Both the position numbers and the translations under genes were made by a program. A stretch of 64,000 bases of DNA. Source: Nymphaea colorata. Lineage: Eukaryota; Streptophyta; Magnoliopsida; Nymphaeales; Nymphaeaceae. Shown here one piece after another: positions 47,246 to 58,184 of this stretch; the first letter of the stretch is position 1; every line of letters starts with the position of its first letter. Location: positions 12,574,106 to 12,638,105 of the forward strand of contig NC_045141.1 of the NCBI RefSeq assembly GCF_008831285.2. The letters run 5' to 3'. The notes under the pieces are model-generated. The model saw nothing but the letters and a program-made list of their open reading frames with translations, was not told the origin of the DNA and made no database searches.

Positions 47246-50200
47246 GGTCTTTTGTTTTTTGCTTCTGTCGTAGTATATCCAGCTTTATTTTTGCCTTGAT
47301 CTCCTGCATGTGGTTGGCAGGATGGCTTTTGGTTATAGATATGGTTTTTCTGCTAATCATCGCAGGGGCAAGCATTGACATGTTTTTGCTTACTTCACTG
47401 GTTCTCTCTTTTCATTAAGGAATACTAATGAATTGTTATTCCTGTTTTAGTTATTGAATTATTAAATTTTCTTTGCATAATTACTTCTCAAACATGTTCT
47501 AAAGTTCTGTCCTTTTGTCACTATAGAGATGGCATGTCAAATGTTCTATGCGAGCTGCTACTTTTAGATTAGTAGGTGAGGGAAGGTGGTTTAATCAATT
47601 TCGAGCTGTGCTTTGCCTAGAATCCCTCATTTTCCTCATCATCTTCAATCGTTTTGTTATAGTATGTGAAATACCACCCATATATATGTGGATCTCTGAT
47701 CGGACATGTTTCGAGCATAACCAATCTCATTCCTGATATGTAGGCCTTTATAGCACTGTACTCATTATACATCTAATTTCTGAATTCTGTACAGGTTTCC
47801 TCCCTATTATGGGCTAGATTCTAGATAAGAAACAAAAAAGAGAATTTCAAGCATACCCATATATTAGTGGGGGAAGAAATCATTGATGAGTGCCTGTCTT
47901 GAGGAGGAGTGGCTCAGGTATCAGCTTGAGTAGTCTTCATCATATGACTGCGAATGAGAGCAGAATTCCTATAGTTCTTTTGATGCTGCAGCATTTTATA
48001 GATAAATTTTTTAGGTCTGTCAGTAGGAGACTAAATTAAGCACAACTTACAGTTGGCTCAAAATTTCCTGCACTTTGATGATGTGCTTCCTCTTTCTGTT
48101 CTTCCATCTCTTGTTACGTTCTTTTATTTTGCTACAACATATTTTATTGATGAAAATTCTTGAGCTTGATCAATTGAAAACTAACCTTGTTTAATTAAGC
48201 ATAACTTGCAACTGGCTCAATACTATCTATTATCTGTGTGTCGTTCTCTTGTATGTATCAATGTTTGCAATAAGACACATATTGGATCTGCCTCATCATA
48301 GTAGTTATATCTCTGTGATTCACTAAATGACAGTAAATGATGAAAAATTACCATCAATAGGCAGTTCTCTAGAATTGAAAACATGCATCAATTAACTTTA
48401 CTGTTCTGCCATGGTCGGAGAGATATTTCACTTCTTCAGTCAGTGAAGAAAATCTTAACTAAAACATCCTTTGCAAAGAAAGAGGTTGGGGTGAAAATAG
48501 TTAAAATGAGAAGATATTTGACAAGATGAAGGCATCAGATAGCAAAGCTCATACAGCCCAAGCTCCTCAATCTCAATCCTAATTGGCCTGCGAGTGGACC
48601 GCTCTAACAACTTTTTCTGCTTTGCTAGTTAGATATGAATATGCATCAAATGCATATTAGAGATAAGTGAAGTAGAATTTGTCCTTCTAACTCAATGGCA
48701 CACGTTCAAGTCCATCAAATGCATATTAGAAACAGGTGAAGTAGAAATTCTCCTTCAAACTGAATGGAACAGGTTTAAGATAGAAGTGCTTAAGGCCAAG
48801 ATGGTACCATGAAGTGTGAAATATTTTCTTTCTGTTAATTAAATGATGGGCAGGGAAATGTTTTTAATCTGTTAATATTAATGTTGTACTGCAACTGTTT
48901 GAGTCTAGCAGCATGGAGATACAATGTTCAGGTCTGACAGCAATTACTTGCATGGAAGCATTCGGTAGGATCGACTAACCCATGTGCAAGTGCCGTTCAC
49001 ATGGAACCTTTCCCTGGATGGGCTTCCCCTGCCTCTTAGGATCAAGTTGATCGATTAACCCATGTCACAGCATCCTGGTTTGCATATTTAATCGAACTTT
49101 GTTGCATTTGATTTGGGCAGGTTTTGAACTCCACTCTATTTCCTTTGAGCAAGTCTGCACAATTGCGGTTTACTTATTACCTCCGTAGCTTCAGCTTTCT
49201 ATCTGCTGGAAGTAGAGGGCAGTGGCAGCAGCAGCCTTGTTGCAGCCTTCGTGATTGCTTCTAGCTGCAGGTGGGTCAGCAACATTCAGATTTCAGACCT
49301 TGTATCCACACTGCACGTAGCTTTATTCTTATTGGGTCACATAACAACATGTGACCTTCATTAGGGCTATAGACCATTCATTTGGAGAAGAAAGTTTTGA
49401 CACTAATGAATGACTATGGTGAGGCAGTTACAAATCCGCCACCCTCAACAGTATCTAGTTGGTCATAATTCCTGTTGATTTAAATCTACACTCTTATGTA
49501 GTATGTAGTGCAATTTCATTATGTATAAGGTTGATGAATTTTAAATATCAAATGAGCCCCTTTGTTTGCACTTTCCAAATAGTTATTTTAGTTTATTTTG
49601 CCATTTCAAAAATATCTGTACGTCTTTTCATTAAAAACATAACCGATATTAGTGATGTCCATACTTGTTACTGGTTAATTCGAAGATCATCACCACACTT
49701 GAAAAGGCGAAGATGTTTGTGAATGACATTTACTAGAATTTACTAGAAACCCTCAGGCTGGACAAGCTTGGTTTAAATCTATTGGAACTCATTGACGCTG
49801 CTTGGAGCGCGTATATAAAGGACCTCAAGTTTAGTTTAAGATTTCTCTTCTTTTTGTTTTATTTGGAGTATGGTTACATTCGGATAATGATATTTCCTTT
49901 TGTTTTAAGATATTAATAAAGTGAGGATTTTATCTAAATTGTGTCTGTGTCTTATGTGAGCCATTTTTAGGTCTTTGCTGTTCAGATTACTTGCTAGATT
50001 TGCATTGAAGAATATATTTTAAAACTATATTTTGGAAAAGAGACACCAGGCATCACATAACCAATTCAAAAGTGATCACGATCACCACAGAAGGGCCTCA
50101 TGTATCTGTCCAGAGCATCATCCTAGATGTGAAGTAGCTTCTTCACCTTTGGGATAATTCTCTCATATGATTGTACAATCTTTAAATTTGAAGACCTTTC

Positions 50201-51440
50201 TGTGCCAAACCTTTGCATTTACAGCAATTCGTCTTATCTAACAGCTGAAGTAACAGGGAGATAAAAAGCCAATACCATCTCAACCTCAACAACTAGAAAC
50301 AATAGGTAGATTGCAAATTTTTTCTGCTTCACCAATCGATCTTGTTGAGTAACCACAATGTCAAGAGCAAGCACTTTTGTTAGCCCTCTCAATTACCTTC
50401 TCTTCTATTCTATACTACAACTAAATAAAATTATCAGTGAGGAAAATGCCTCTAGAATGTAATTTCACACAACATTAGCAAGTAGTATGAAGGAAGATGC
50501 AACGTTTCAAAACAATCTCAAAAGATGCTACAGAATTATTAGTATAAAGAACCTTTTTCTAACCAATCCTATGGGCACAATCTTGAATGGGCTGATCAAC
50601 TTAGGGTTCTTTACAGATATCTTGTCAAAATTTTCTACTATACCTTTATGCACAACCAATAACATGAGAAAAGATCAACGGAAATACACAGGCTGTATCA
50701 GTCATTATCATGGACATGCACAACATCTGCTTGCGAGATTTATCCCTAAACCGCTTGCTCTAATGGAAAGGAAAAAGATGAATTTATCACTACCAGGCTG
50801 ATGAAATGCCTCAACGGAAGCATCTCCATATTCACCACTGGTATTCCCATCAGTCCAACACAGATAACTCCATCCAAAGTATCAATCAGTCTTCGCATGT
50901 GCAATATCCTTTATCATCTTCAAAGGGGAAAAGAGAAGAATAAGAATCAAGTGCACTTGCAAAGCAGATCGCACACCTTACATACTGGAGAAAAAGAAAG
51001 GAAACCAAATGAATATGGAATGGAATGAAGTTGTGAAATTGATGGATGACCTAGGTCATCAAATGAACGGACATTCCATGACGTAGGAAAAATGGTTTCA
51101 GAGAGGGAACGCCTCATCGTTTCAGAGTGGGCCCCCTCGCAGTTACGAGATGCAGAGATACGACTCAAGACCTGTATCCAACAAAAAGAACTAACGAAAT
51201 GGGCCAGATTTGCTATGGGTCCCTCTCATGTTTGGATGTATATAACCGGTTGGATGTTAAGCCAACTTTTCATCCCTAAGAAGAAATATTATGTCTATGA
51301 AAAATTTAAGACAAAAACCATTTTGCCTCAGAAGAGCAAGTAAGACATAAATATTAAGATCAGGATGCACATTAGCATGTTAAAGAGAAAAAGCTATAAA
51401 ATTAAGCTCTTAGGAAGTATAACAGAATGAATCTAAGCTT
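47246..51440. other. Long AT-rich spacer, no supported gene
   Basis: I see no conserved domain on either strand. Open frames (47548-47736, 49459-49722, 50487-50801, 51092-51343) translate to sequence without known motifs. Confidence 0.4.
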
Positions 51441-51464
51441 AGCTTTTGCCGCCCCTAGGGACAT

Positions 51465-51625
51465 AGGGCAGCTGATCGGGCTGGCAGGCTGGTGAAAGTT
51501 CGGTCATTAGTTCGATTTCAGTGGATGATATTCCTCACACTGCAAATGGTGGATGCACATTACTTTAGTTGATGAATGGTGAAATTCCACTCGTTGGTGG
51601 TGTATACGCAACACTCTAGTTGATG
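51465..51625. repeat. Sequence related to the 5256-5600 tandem repeat
   Basis: Contains GGCAGCTGATCGGG, GGTCATTAGTTCGATTTCAG and TGGATGATATTCC, in the order seen in the 5.3-kb repeats. A short repeat of TT(A/C)ACT.TAGTTGATG follows. Confidence 0.4.
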
Positions 51626-51640
51626 GGTGTATCATTCTTC

Positions 51641-53131
51641 ACTGAAGCAGATTTGGACCTCTAGGGTAGGGAGAAGAGCGATAGTTTCGTCTCTTGCATA
51701 TCATCCAAGCACAACTTTTACTTAATCCTTGTTCCTTGAGTGACCATTTCCATATCAGCATGCAGAATATTGGCCTCAAATCGTGTACATAACCATGGGC
51801 CTGAGCTACCTCTAATTCTTTCTGCACAAACTGTAGAAGGCGCCAAATTTGAAAATGAATACAAGTACCCAACAAGCATATTTGAACAAATAAATACTAA
51901 TGACATTCACATTAACTTTTCATAGCGTTTCTCCTTGTTTTGTTTCCTTCACATATAAGAACCACCAAGTCCAATGCGTAGATCACAGGCTCACAGCTTG
52001 GACCTGATTTGCGTACATCCATATTCTTCTTTGTTTTTCTTTTTTTACAATTAATACAGCTTCAACTCACAGGACAATCCAGTAGGCCGACTCCAAAACC
52101 AATCAAATATAACTGTCTATAGAACCGATCATGAAAGTCATTAAAATCCAGAACATCCAGCTTTAGATTCAGAAACTCAAGAGTAGACCATATCTGGGAC
52201 ATTTAATTTCAGATTTTTTTGTTAGAACTTTTCCCCATTATCATTGGATTGAAACCTTTATTAAAGTGAGGAAAAACTAATTTCAACAGAAACTCTAAGT
52301 AAATTCTTGTTTTTTTAATTTTTGTTGGTTGAAGGCATACCCAGAACTGTCTTGGCTACAAGGAGAGAGAGGCAGCTGTTTAAGCCCCATACTTTATTTG
52401 AAGTTTCAGCTTAAGTTATGGTAAGGATGGGCAATGGGCTGGGCCCCTGGATCTCTCTCTCCCTCTCTCTTGCTTTCACTACAAAAAACCCTGACTGCGG
52501 CTGCGGGCTGTGAAGCTGACCCTTGGGCTGCCCCAGGCGCCAAAAGAGAAGCTGTGACATGGGTTGGGCCAATGGCATGGGCAAGCCTTGACCTGTTCTC
52601 GGCCAGTCCAACCTGGGAAGAGCCAGAAATTTTTTTCCATAGGGCATTAAATGTATAATTGACAAGCCTTCAGTTGGCCTTTGGGTAGCGACCCCGGTCT
52701 CATGGGACTGCCCCATATAACTAGACCTAGGTCTACCAAAATCCAACATGTAAATTCAAAATTTCAGATTAAAATACACCCCACAAAGCCCCCAGTTATC
52801 TACGCCCCTGCCTGGCCTCCTGGCCAGACCTACTTATTGGCCTTTAAACTCATGTTTACAAAGTTGTTTGATTCCACCATGCCATCAAAATGGATAAGAA
52901 ATCGAGGAGATCAATCCCCTGCAAACAATGTTATACCAGACTTTCAAATGTACATTCTTCTATGAAGATCAAATTTGCTACAGATTTTGAAGAAATATGT
53001 AGGGGGCATGATGACCAGAACAAGTAAAATATTGCTCTTTTTGACCCTTTGTCATGGACAAAACATCCTCCCCTTTTTGCACTTGTCTTGGACTTAAGCT
53101 AACCATTAAAAGTAGCTATCTGAACTCATGG
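51641..53131. other. Spacer with possible transposon ends
   Basis: GGATGGGCAATGGGCTGGGCC at about 52427 resembles the GGGCC-type hAT ends elsewhere in the window, and CACTACAAAAAACCCTGACTG at about 52478 resembles a CACTA terminus. Neither has a partner end that I can find. No gene seen. Confidence 0.35.
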
Positions 53132-53291
53132 AGGGGCATTTGACATTAAGAAGAACATATAAGTCTTCCATTAATCAACCTCAAAATTAGGATAGATCCA
53201 TGTGATACTTATTCAAGTGTTTCATAAATTTACCTTAATTTTGGGGCTGATTCATCGAACACTTATACCTTGTTTCTAATGCCAAACTGCC
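53132..53291. mobile_element. MITE-like element, family A copy 2
   Basis: Left GAGGGGCATTTGACATTAAG and right TTTCTAATGCCAAACTGCC form an imperfect inverted repeat. The core AACCTCAAAATTAGGATAGA and ACTTATTCAAGTGT match copy 1 at 15596-15736. Confidence 0.65.
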
Positions 53292-54181
53292 ACTGCCACT
53301 TTAGTTTCGTTCAATGTAGTTGCATATCGATGAGAACTAGCATGACGTCTATAGACAGCCCTGTGCTCCTTTATAGGTAGATGCATCAATCATGGTTAAC
53401 ATGGAAGCAAGCATGGTCTGAAAAAGAAGCTTCAAGCTTCCCTCAATCAGGGAAAGCCAGGAACGACCAGCTTCTCATCTTGTTTCATTTAAAGCCGACG
53501 ATTCACTTCTGAGAAAATTCATATACCTTCGTTTGCATTCAATTTTTTCAATTTTTTTCATTGGTTTATTCTAATTACCTTTTTTTCTCAATCCATTTCC
53601 AAGTTCTTTACAGACATTAATTGTTGTATGTATGGGAATGTTCGATTTATGTAACTCCCATCTCATTTTCACTCATTTTTCCTTTTTTTGTCTATTTAAA
53701 TTCTTTTTGCTTCTAACTTTTTATTTTTTATATAACATTTTATAAAAAAACGTATGTTTTGATTTCTAACTTTTTAGCAATTTTTCAAGCCTGTTTTCAA
53801 GTGAAGAAGAGGAGTATTTCAACCTATCACCGGCCTAAGAACAAAACATCAAAGTTTTCCCTCATCCCCCAAGGTACCATGCCTGCTTTTGGTGCATATG
53901 GTGCATAGTGTAATGCCCCAGTGTTCTCTTTTGTCGCACAATGAGTTGACATCATTAGAGCACAAAATGAATATCGACTACCTACCAAACTCCTGCCCAG
54001 TCCCCCTTAAAAATAATTTTTGAAGCTGGTTTAGATGCTTGAGGGTTCTCTTTATCGCTCCCATGTCTCATTGTAATCAAGTTTTAACCTAAGTGTAGTT
54101 ACCACTTGGACCAAATCGATAAAAATGGAAAAAGGAACAAAATGACAGTTTTACCCTCACAAAAAAGAGAAATACTAAAAA
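53292..54181. other. AT-rich spacer, no gene seen
   Basis: T-rich stretches at 53540-53760; no coding signal. Confidence 0.45.
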
Positions 54182-54506
54182 TAAGCTGCGCATCGGGCCG
54201 GCCGAACACCAGAAACCCGGGCTTGGCCCGACCATTAAAACCATAGCCTAAGCCCGGCCCGGGCTCCACCCAATTAAATTAAAATATATACATATATATA
54301 TATATATATATTTAATATAAAATATAATTAATTATAATAAAATATTATATATATATGTACATATATATATATATTAATAAAATAAATATTAAAAAAATTA
54401 TCGGACCCAATCGGGTCAGCTCGATAAATTATCGGGTCAGCCCAGTATCCCTTTTTTTGGGCCCAGGCCCGGACCTGAGTCAGGTCGAGTATCAGCCGGC
54501 AGCTTA
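54182..54506. mobile_element. hAT-like element, GC-rich arms and AT core
   Basis: Left end TAAGCTGCGCATCGGGCCGG; the right end reverse-complements to TAAGCTGCCGGCTGATACTC. Arms carry CCCGGGC/GGCCCG repeats and the centre (54280-54395) is nearly pure A/T, the same design as 28858-29209. No 8-bp duplication is visible. Confidence 0.6.
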
Positions 54507-54968
54507 GTCCAGACGCCTTAACTAAAAAAGGCGTCCTTCCCCGTTTGAGCAAAGCCGATCCTTCGAACGTCGGATCGACTTGTGATACAATAGAAATATT
54601 AGCACACGTGAGGAGAATGTGTATCATGTGAACCCTACTTTTTTAATACAATAGAAAGATTTGCACATAAATGAAAATTTCCAAAAGGGTACCTCAAAGC
54701 GCAGTTGTTTAGAAACTCACGTGATACACAAGATTTCACGCTTTTCTTCTTCTATTTTGTGGAAAACGCCCGTGTAAACCCAGAATACAGAGCAACAGGT
54801 CCGTTTTAAGGAGAACTATAAAGAAACACACGCAAGTTAATGATGCATATGAAAAGACGTCTAAAGTGTTAAATACATGGCAACCGATGCTGCTTGACTT
54901 CTTGAAAGTGATGATATTAGTAGTCACTGTATGGACACGTTACATATTGCGTCAATGACACCTACACA

Positions 54969-55691
54969 TAGGGGTGAACTCCAGCCGAGTCGAGCCCGAG
55001 GTTGGTCAGTTTGAACTCAGCTCAACTTCTATTTTGCACAGCTCAAGTTCGAATCGAGTTATATAATGTCAACTCGAGCTCAGCTCGATGAAGCATGTCA
55101 GAGCTTGAACTTGAGCTCGATGTCATTTAACTTGTTTAGACATGTTGTAGTGTGGCAACAGAAGAAGATTGCAGTGTGCTTGTTGCTGCAGTGCTGCTAT
55201 GGAGGGAGACGAATCACTTTATGAGAAATGGGAAATTTGAAATCATGAAACGACAAATGAGAAATCTGAAATTTTGTCTGAGAAATCTGAATTTCATCTG
55301 AAACCCTCGCTGAACGAGTGAAGGTTTTGGAACCCTCCCACGCCGAGCAAGGGTTCCATCTGAGAAATCTGAAACCCTCAGTGTTTGAGCGTGGGTTTCA
55401 TTCATCTGCTGAGACCTGCAAGTTTCAAAACATTCTCTCTTTCATTCATATGCTGAAACCCTCACTCTCCAGTAAGCAAGGGTTTCAGGTTATGAAAAAC
55501 CTGAAACCCTCGCACCCTCGCTCCAGTGGCAGCAAGGGTTAGATGAAACCCTCACTCCCTGGAGCGAGGGAACAAGCGAGGGCTCCTTTGCTCCAGCGAG
55601 CAATTCTAGTTCAAGGGACTTGAACTCAGCTCGACTAAAACAAGTGAGTTGAAAAATCAGCTCGAGTTGCTCGGCTCGTTGTTCACCCCTA
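54969..55691. mobile_element. hAT-like element with CGAGCTC arms and an AAACCCT hairpin array
   Basis: Left end TAGGGGTGAACTCCAGCCG; the right end reverse-complements to TAGGGGTGAACAACGAGCCG. Flanks CCTACACA (54961-54968) and ACTACACA (55692-55699) agree at 7 of 8. Arms are degenerate GAGCTCGA repeats like 16004-16483. The centre (55295-55590) is a series of GAAACCCT...AGGGTTTC short hairpins. Confidence 0.75.
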
Positions 55692-55699
55692 ACTACACA

Positions 55700-56889
55700 A
55701 GAACTTGCAGTTAGAATTCCACAATCTCATGATTATATATATATATATGTATAGGGAGAGGATAGAGAGAGAGATTGAAATCAGTGGGCCAATGTGGCAA
55801 TGTCCGTTGATGGATGAGTAAAATAAAATTTTGTGAAGCTAAAAGTTGCTCTAAACAGTACACTTGGCAATGACAAATCATTGACCAAGTTTATAGCCAT
55901 GGAATGCACCATATGCGGCAGTTTTAGATGGCAAAATTTAAAAACTTAACCACAATGGACATTGGTTGGTTGATTTCAATATATATATATATATAAGCAT
56001 CATGAACTATTGCAATAAAATTCTTGTGGCAACAGTTTTTTAGCAATACATTTTTTATTTTAACCATAATATTCCAGACAACGCCCAGTATTCTGAAGGT
56101 TTCAAAATGATCGCATGACTTTGTGTTGGTGCCTTTAAGTGAATCCACAAATATTTATATCATCCAACAATATAGTGAAAGGTAAAGATAGCTCATCTGT
56201 AGAGTAGAGGGATCTAAAAATCCTTATATACCCTATAGTTGGTGTAATGAATTGTATGTAATTAAATAAATTTGGCACAAAAGGCCAAGGCCTCTCTTCC
56301 TTCCCTTTGCTCTTGGCTAAAAAAGTCATTATCAAATTTCCTTGAGTCTCAAAAGTGTGCCATATTACACTTTCATTTTTTCCAGCTTTACTTTTAAATT
56401 CAAATTCAAAAGATACTCCAGCACTAGCAACTTGTCCTGGTCTTTTTCTCTATCAAATTGTCATTTTCGTCATACGCAGCTTTCATTGTGTGTACCTTGC
56501 GATTACTATTTTCATGTCGATCTTCATCCATGATGGACATATGTCAAAGAATCAACTTATTTTTATTCATTATGTCCTCCATCAATCATGTTAATGATGG
56601 TAACGTAATGTTTGCACTTTAGTACCATCATCATTATTGGTCACAATCATCTAACAGCACTCGCGCCATCATAACCGTCTATCATTTACATCATCACCAT
56701 TCATATGTGCTATAATGTTCATTTTTGTTCCATATTTTCAACATGGTAATCGACGATGAACACCATTAATTCTATACATCACTATCCAGCATTATTATTT
56801 GTCATGGCATCCATTATGACCATCTTTCTTCACTGGCGTCATTACTATCATAATGTCCATCAATCATAATATTATCTGGTAACCCTTTT
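55700..56889. other. AT-rich spacer
   Basis: TA runs at 55735-55749 and 55979-55995. A CAT/ATC-rich low-complexity stretch spans 56580-56880. No gene recognised. Confidence 0.45.
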
Positions 56890-57697
56890 GTTGAACGAAA
56901 AATAAAGGAACAGGAATGGATGGGAACAAAAATGACCTCCATTAAACACAAGTATGACAAAAAACCTGCATAGAAGAGGAGGCCGGACTAGATCACCATT
57001 ACATCATGTTCCCTGGGACAAATAGCCGCACCATATCAAGTGTGGGGTTGTACCAGAGCAAGAACATCATGTGAGCGTTTGTCATCAACAAAGAAAATTC
57101 TCTTCCTGTTTGTGTGTGTTTTCTAATAGATTTCTGCAAATGGGATTTCCATCAGTGAGGGGCAGTTGCTGTGACAATCCTGTCAGGATATCGCGGAATT
57201 GCAAGCAGGAGATCACAAGTAATTGTTCCGCTTCTCCAGATAAGTCCCTCGGCATCTGTTTCGTCCATCTGCTTACTATGTCACTATTGCTGCTCTTAAG
57301 TATGTAGTCAAGGGTGGAGCCATATCTCCCTGCGACAATTGTTTGCAGAGTGAAGTCATGTTCATCAAAAGAGGGCCACTGGTCTGGCCTGATCACAGTG
57401 ACCATCCAAAAACGTATCTCTTTTTTGTATTTAGAGGCGCCTAAGTAGCCAGTGATAATATTTTTGACATCTGCCCGTTTGAAGTGAGGAAGGATCCCAA
57501 AGAATCAATCTTTCTTTTAGTTGTTGAATCTCTGTTTGATTGATCAATGTGTGATATTCCGAGCGAGTGATGCCACGGTTGATTCTATCCTCTATGTCAT
57601 GGCTGACTCTATTCCTTAGTTTCCATAGATGCCACATTGACATAAGAAAACACATGCGCCAACTTTGCCTCATCCACTTTGCTTTAAAGGACCTCCA
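56890..57697 (-). mobile_element. LINE 3' part (interrupted by copia; continues at 63264-64000)
   Basis: On the minus strand, from the copia insertion downward: [20 protein letters not shown], then [14 protein letters not shown], the plant-LINE 'W..WK.RN' segment after the zf-RVT. A further frame (57405-57085) ends the ORF. The tail reads CTTTATTTTTCGTTCAAC near 56890, resembling plant LINE 3' ends. Removing the copia element and one CCACC restores a continuous frame with 63264 onward. Confidence 0.75.
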
Positions 57698-57702
57698 CCA
57701 CC

Positions 57703-58034
57703 TGAAAGAAATGAGAGCACTAGAGAATATTTCTCACGTTACATTTACAATGAGCTATTACAAGTATATATACAGAAGAGATTTACAAGATCCACTATTT
57801 TTGGAGTGGATGAAGGATTACTTAAAAGGAAGATTATATCAGAATAAATCTGCCATGTCTCCCTTTTAAGTAATTTCAGTAATTTCAATTTTATCAATCT
57901 CCACAATGCCTTCCTTAATTTTCGTCTTTCCATTGATATCAAGATCCTCAACGTCTTCAGTGATTTCTTTGATCTTCAACACGTTCTTATTTTGAACATC
58001 CTTAAAATCATGTTTTGCTGATTTACTCTTATCA
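57703..58034 (-). repeat. 3' LTR of copia element
   Basis: 332 bp, TGATAAGAG...CTTTCA on the minus strand, preceded by the polypurine tract. By hand count about eight differences from the 5' LTR in the first 150 aligned bases on the 57.7-kb side, so the insertion is not recent. Confidence 0.93.
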
Positions 58035-58184
58035 AGCCCCCTCAAACTGGGTGGTGGGTGAACGACACCCAGTTTGCCTCTAAGATTTTCAGTGGCAGAT
58101 CTAGATAAGGCTTTTGTAAAAATATCGGCAACCTGTTGAGATGAAGGAACATATTGAGTAACTAAGGTCCCAACACCTACTCTC

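Noticed and set aside
52425-52660. Another GGGCC-type hAT element or a CACTA element
   Set aside because: Single end-like sequences are present (about 52427 and 52478), but I could not find matching opposite ends or target duplications.
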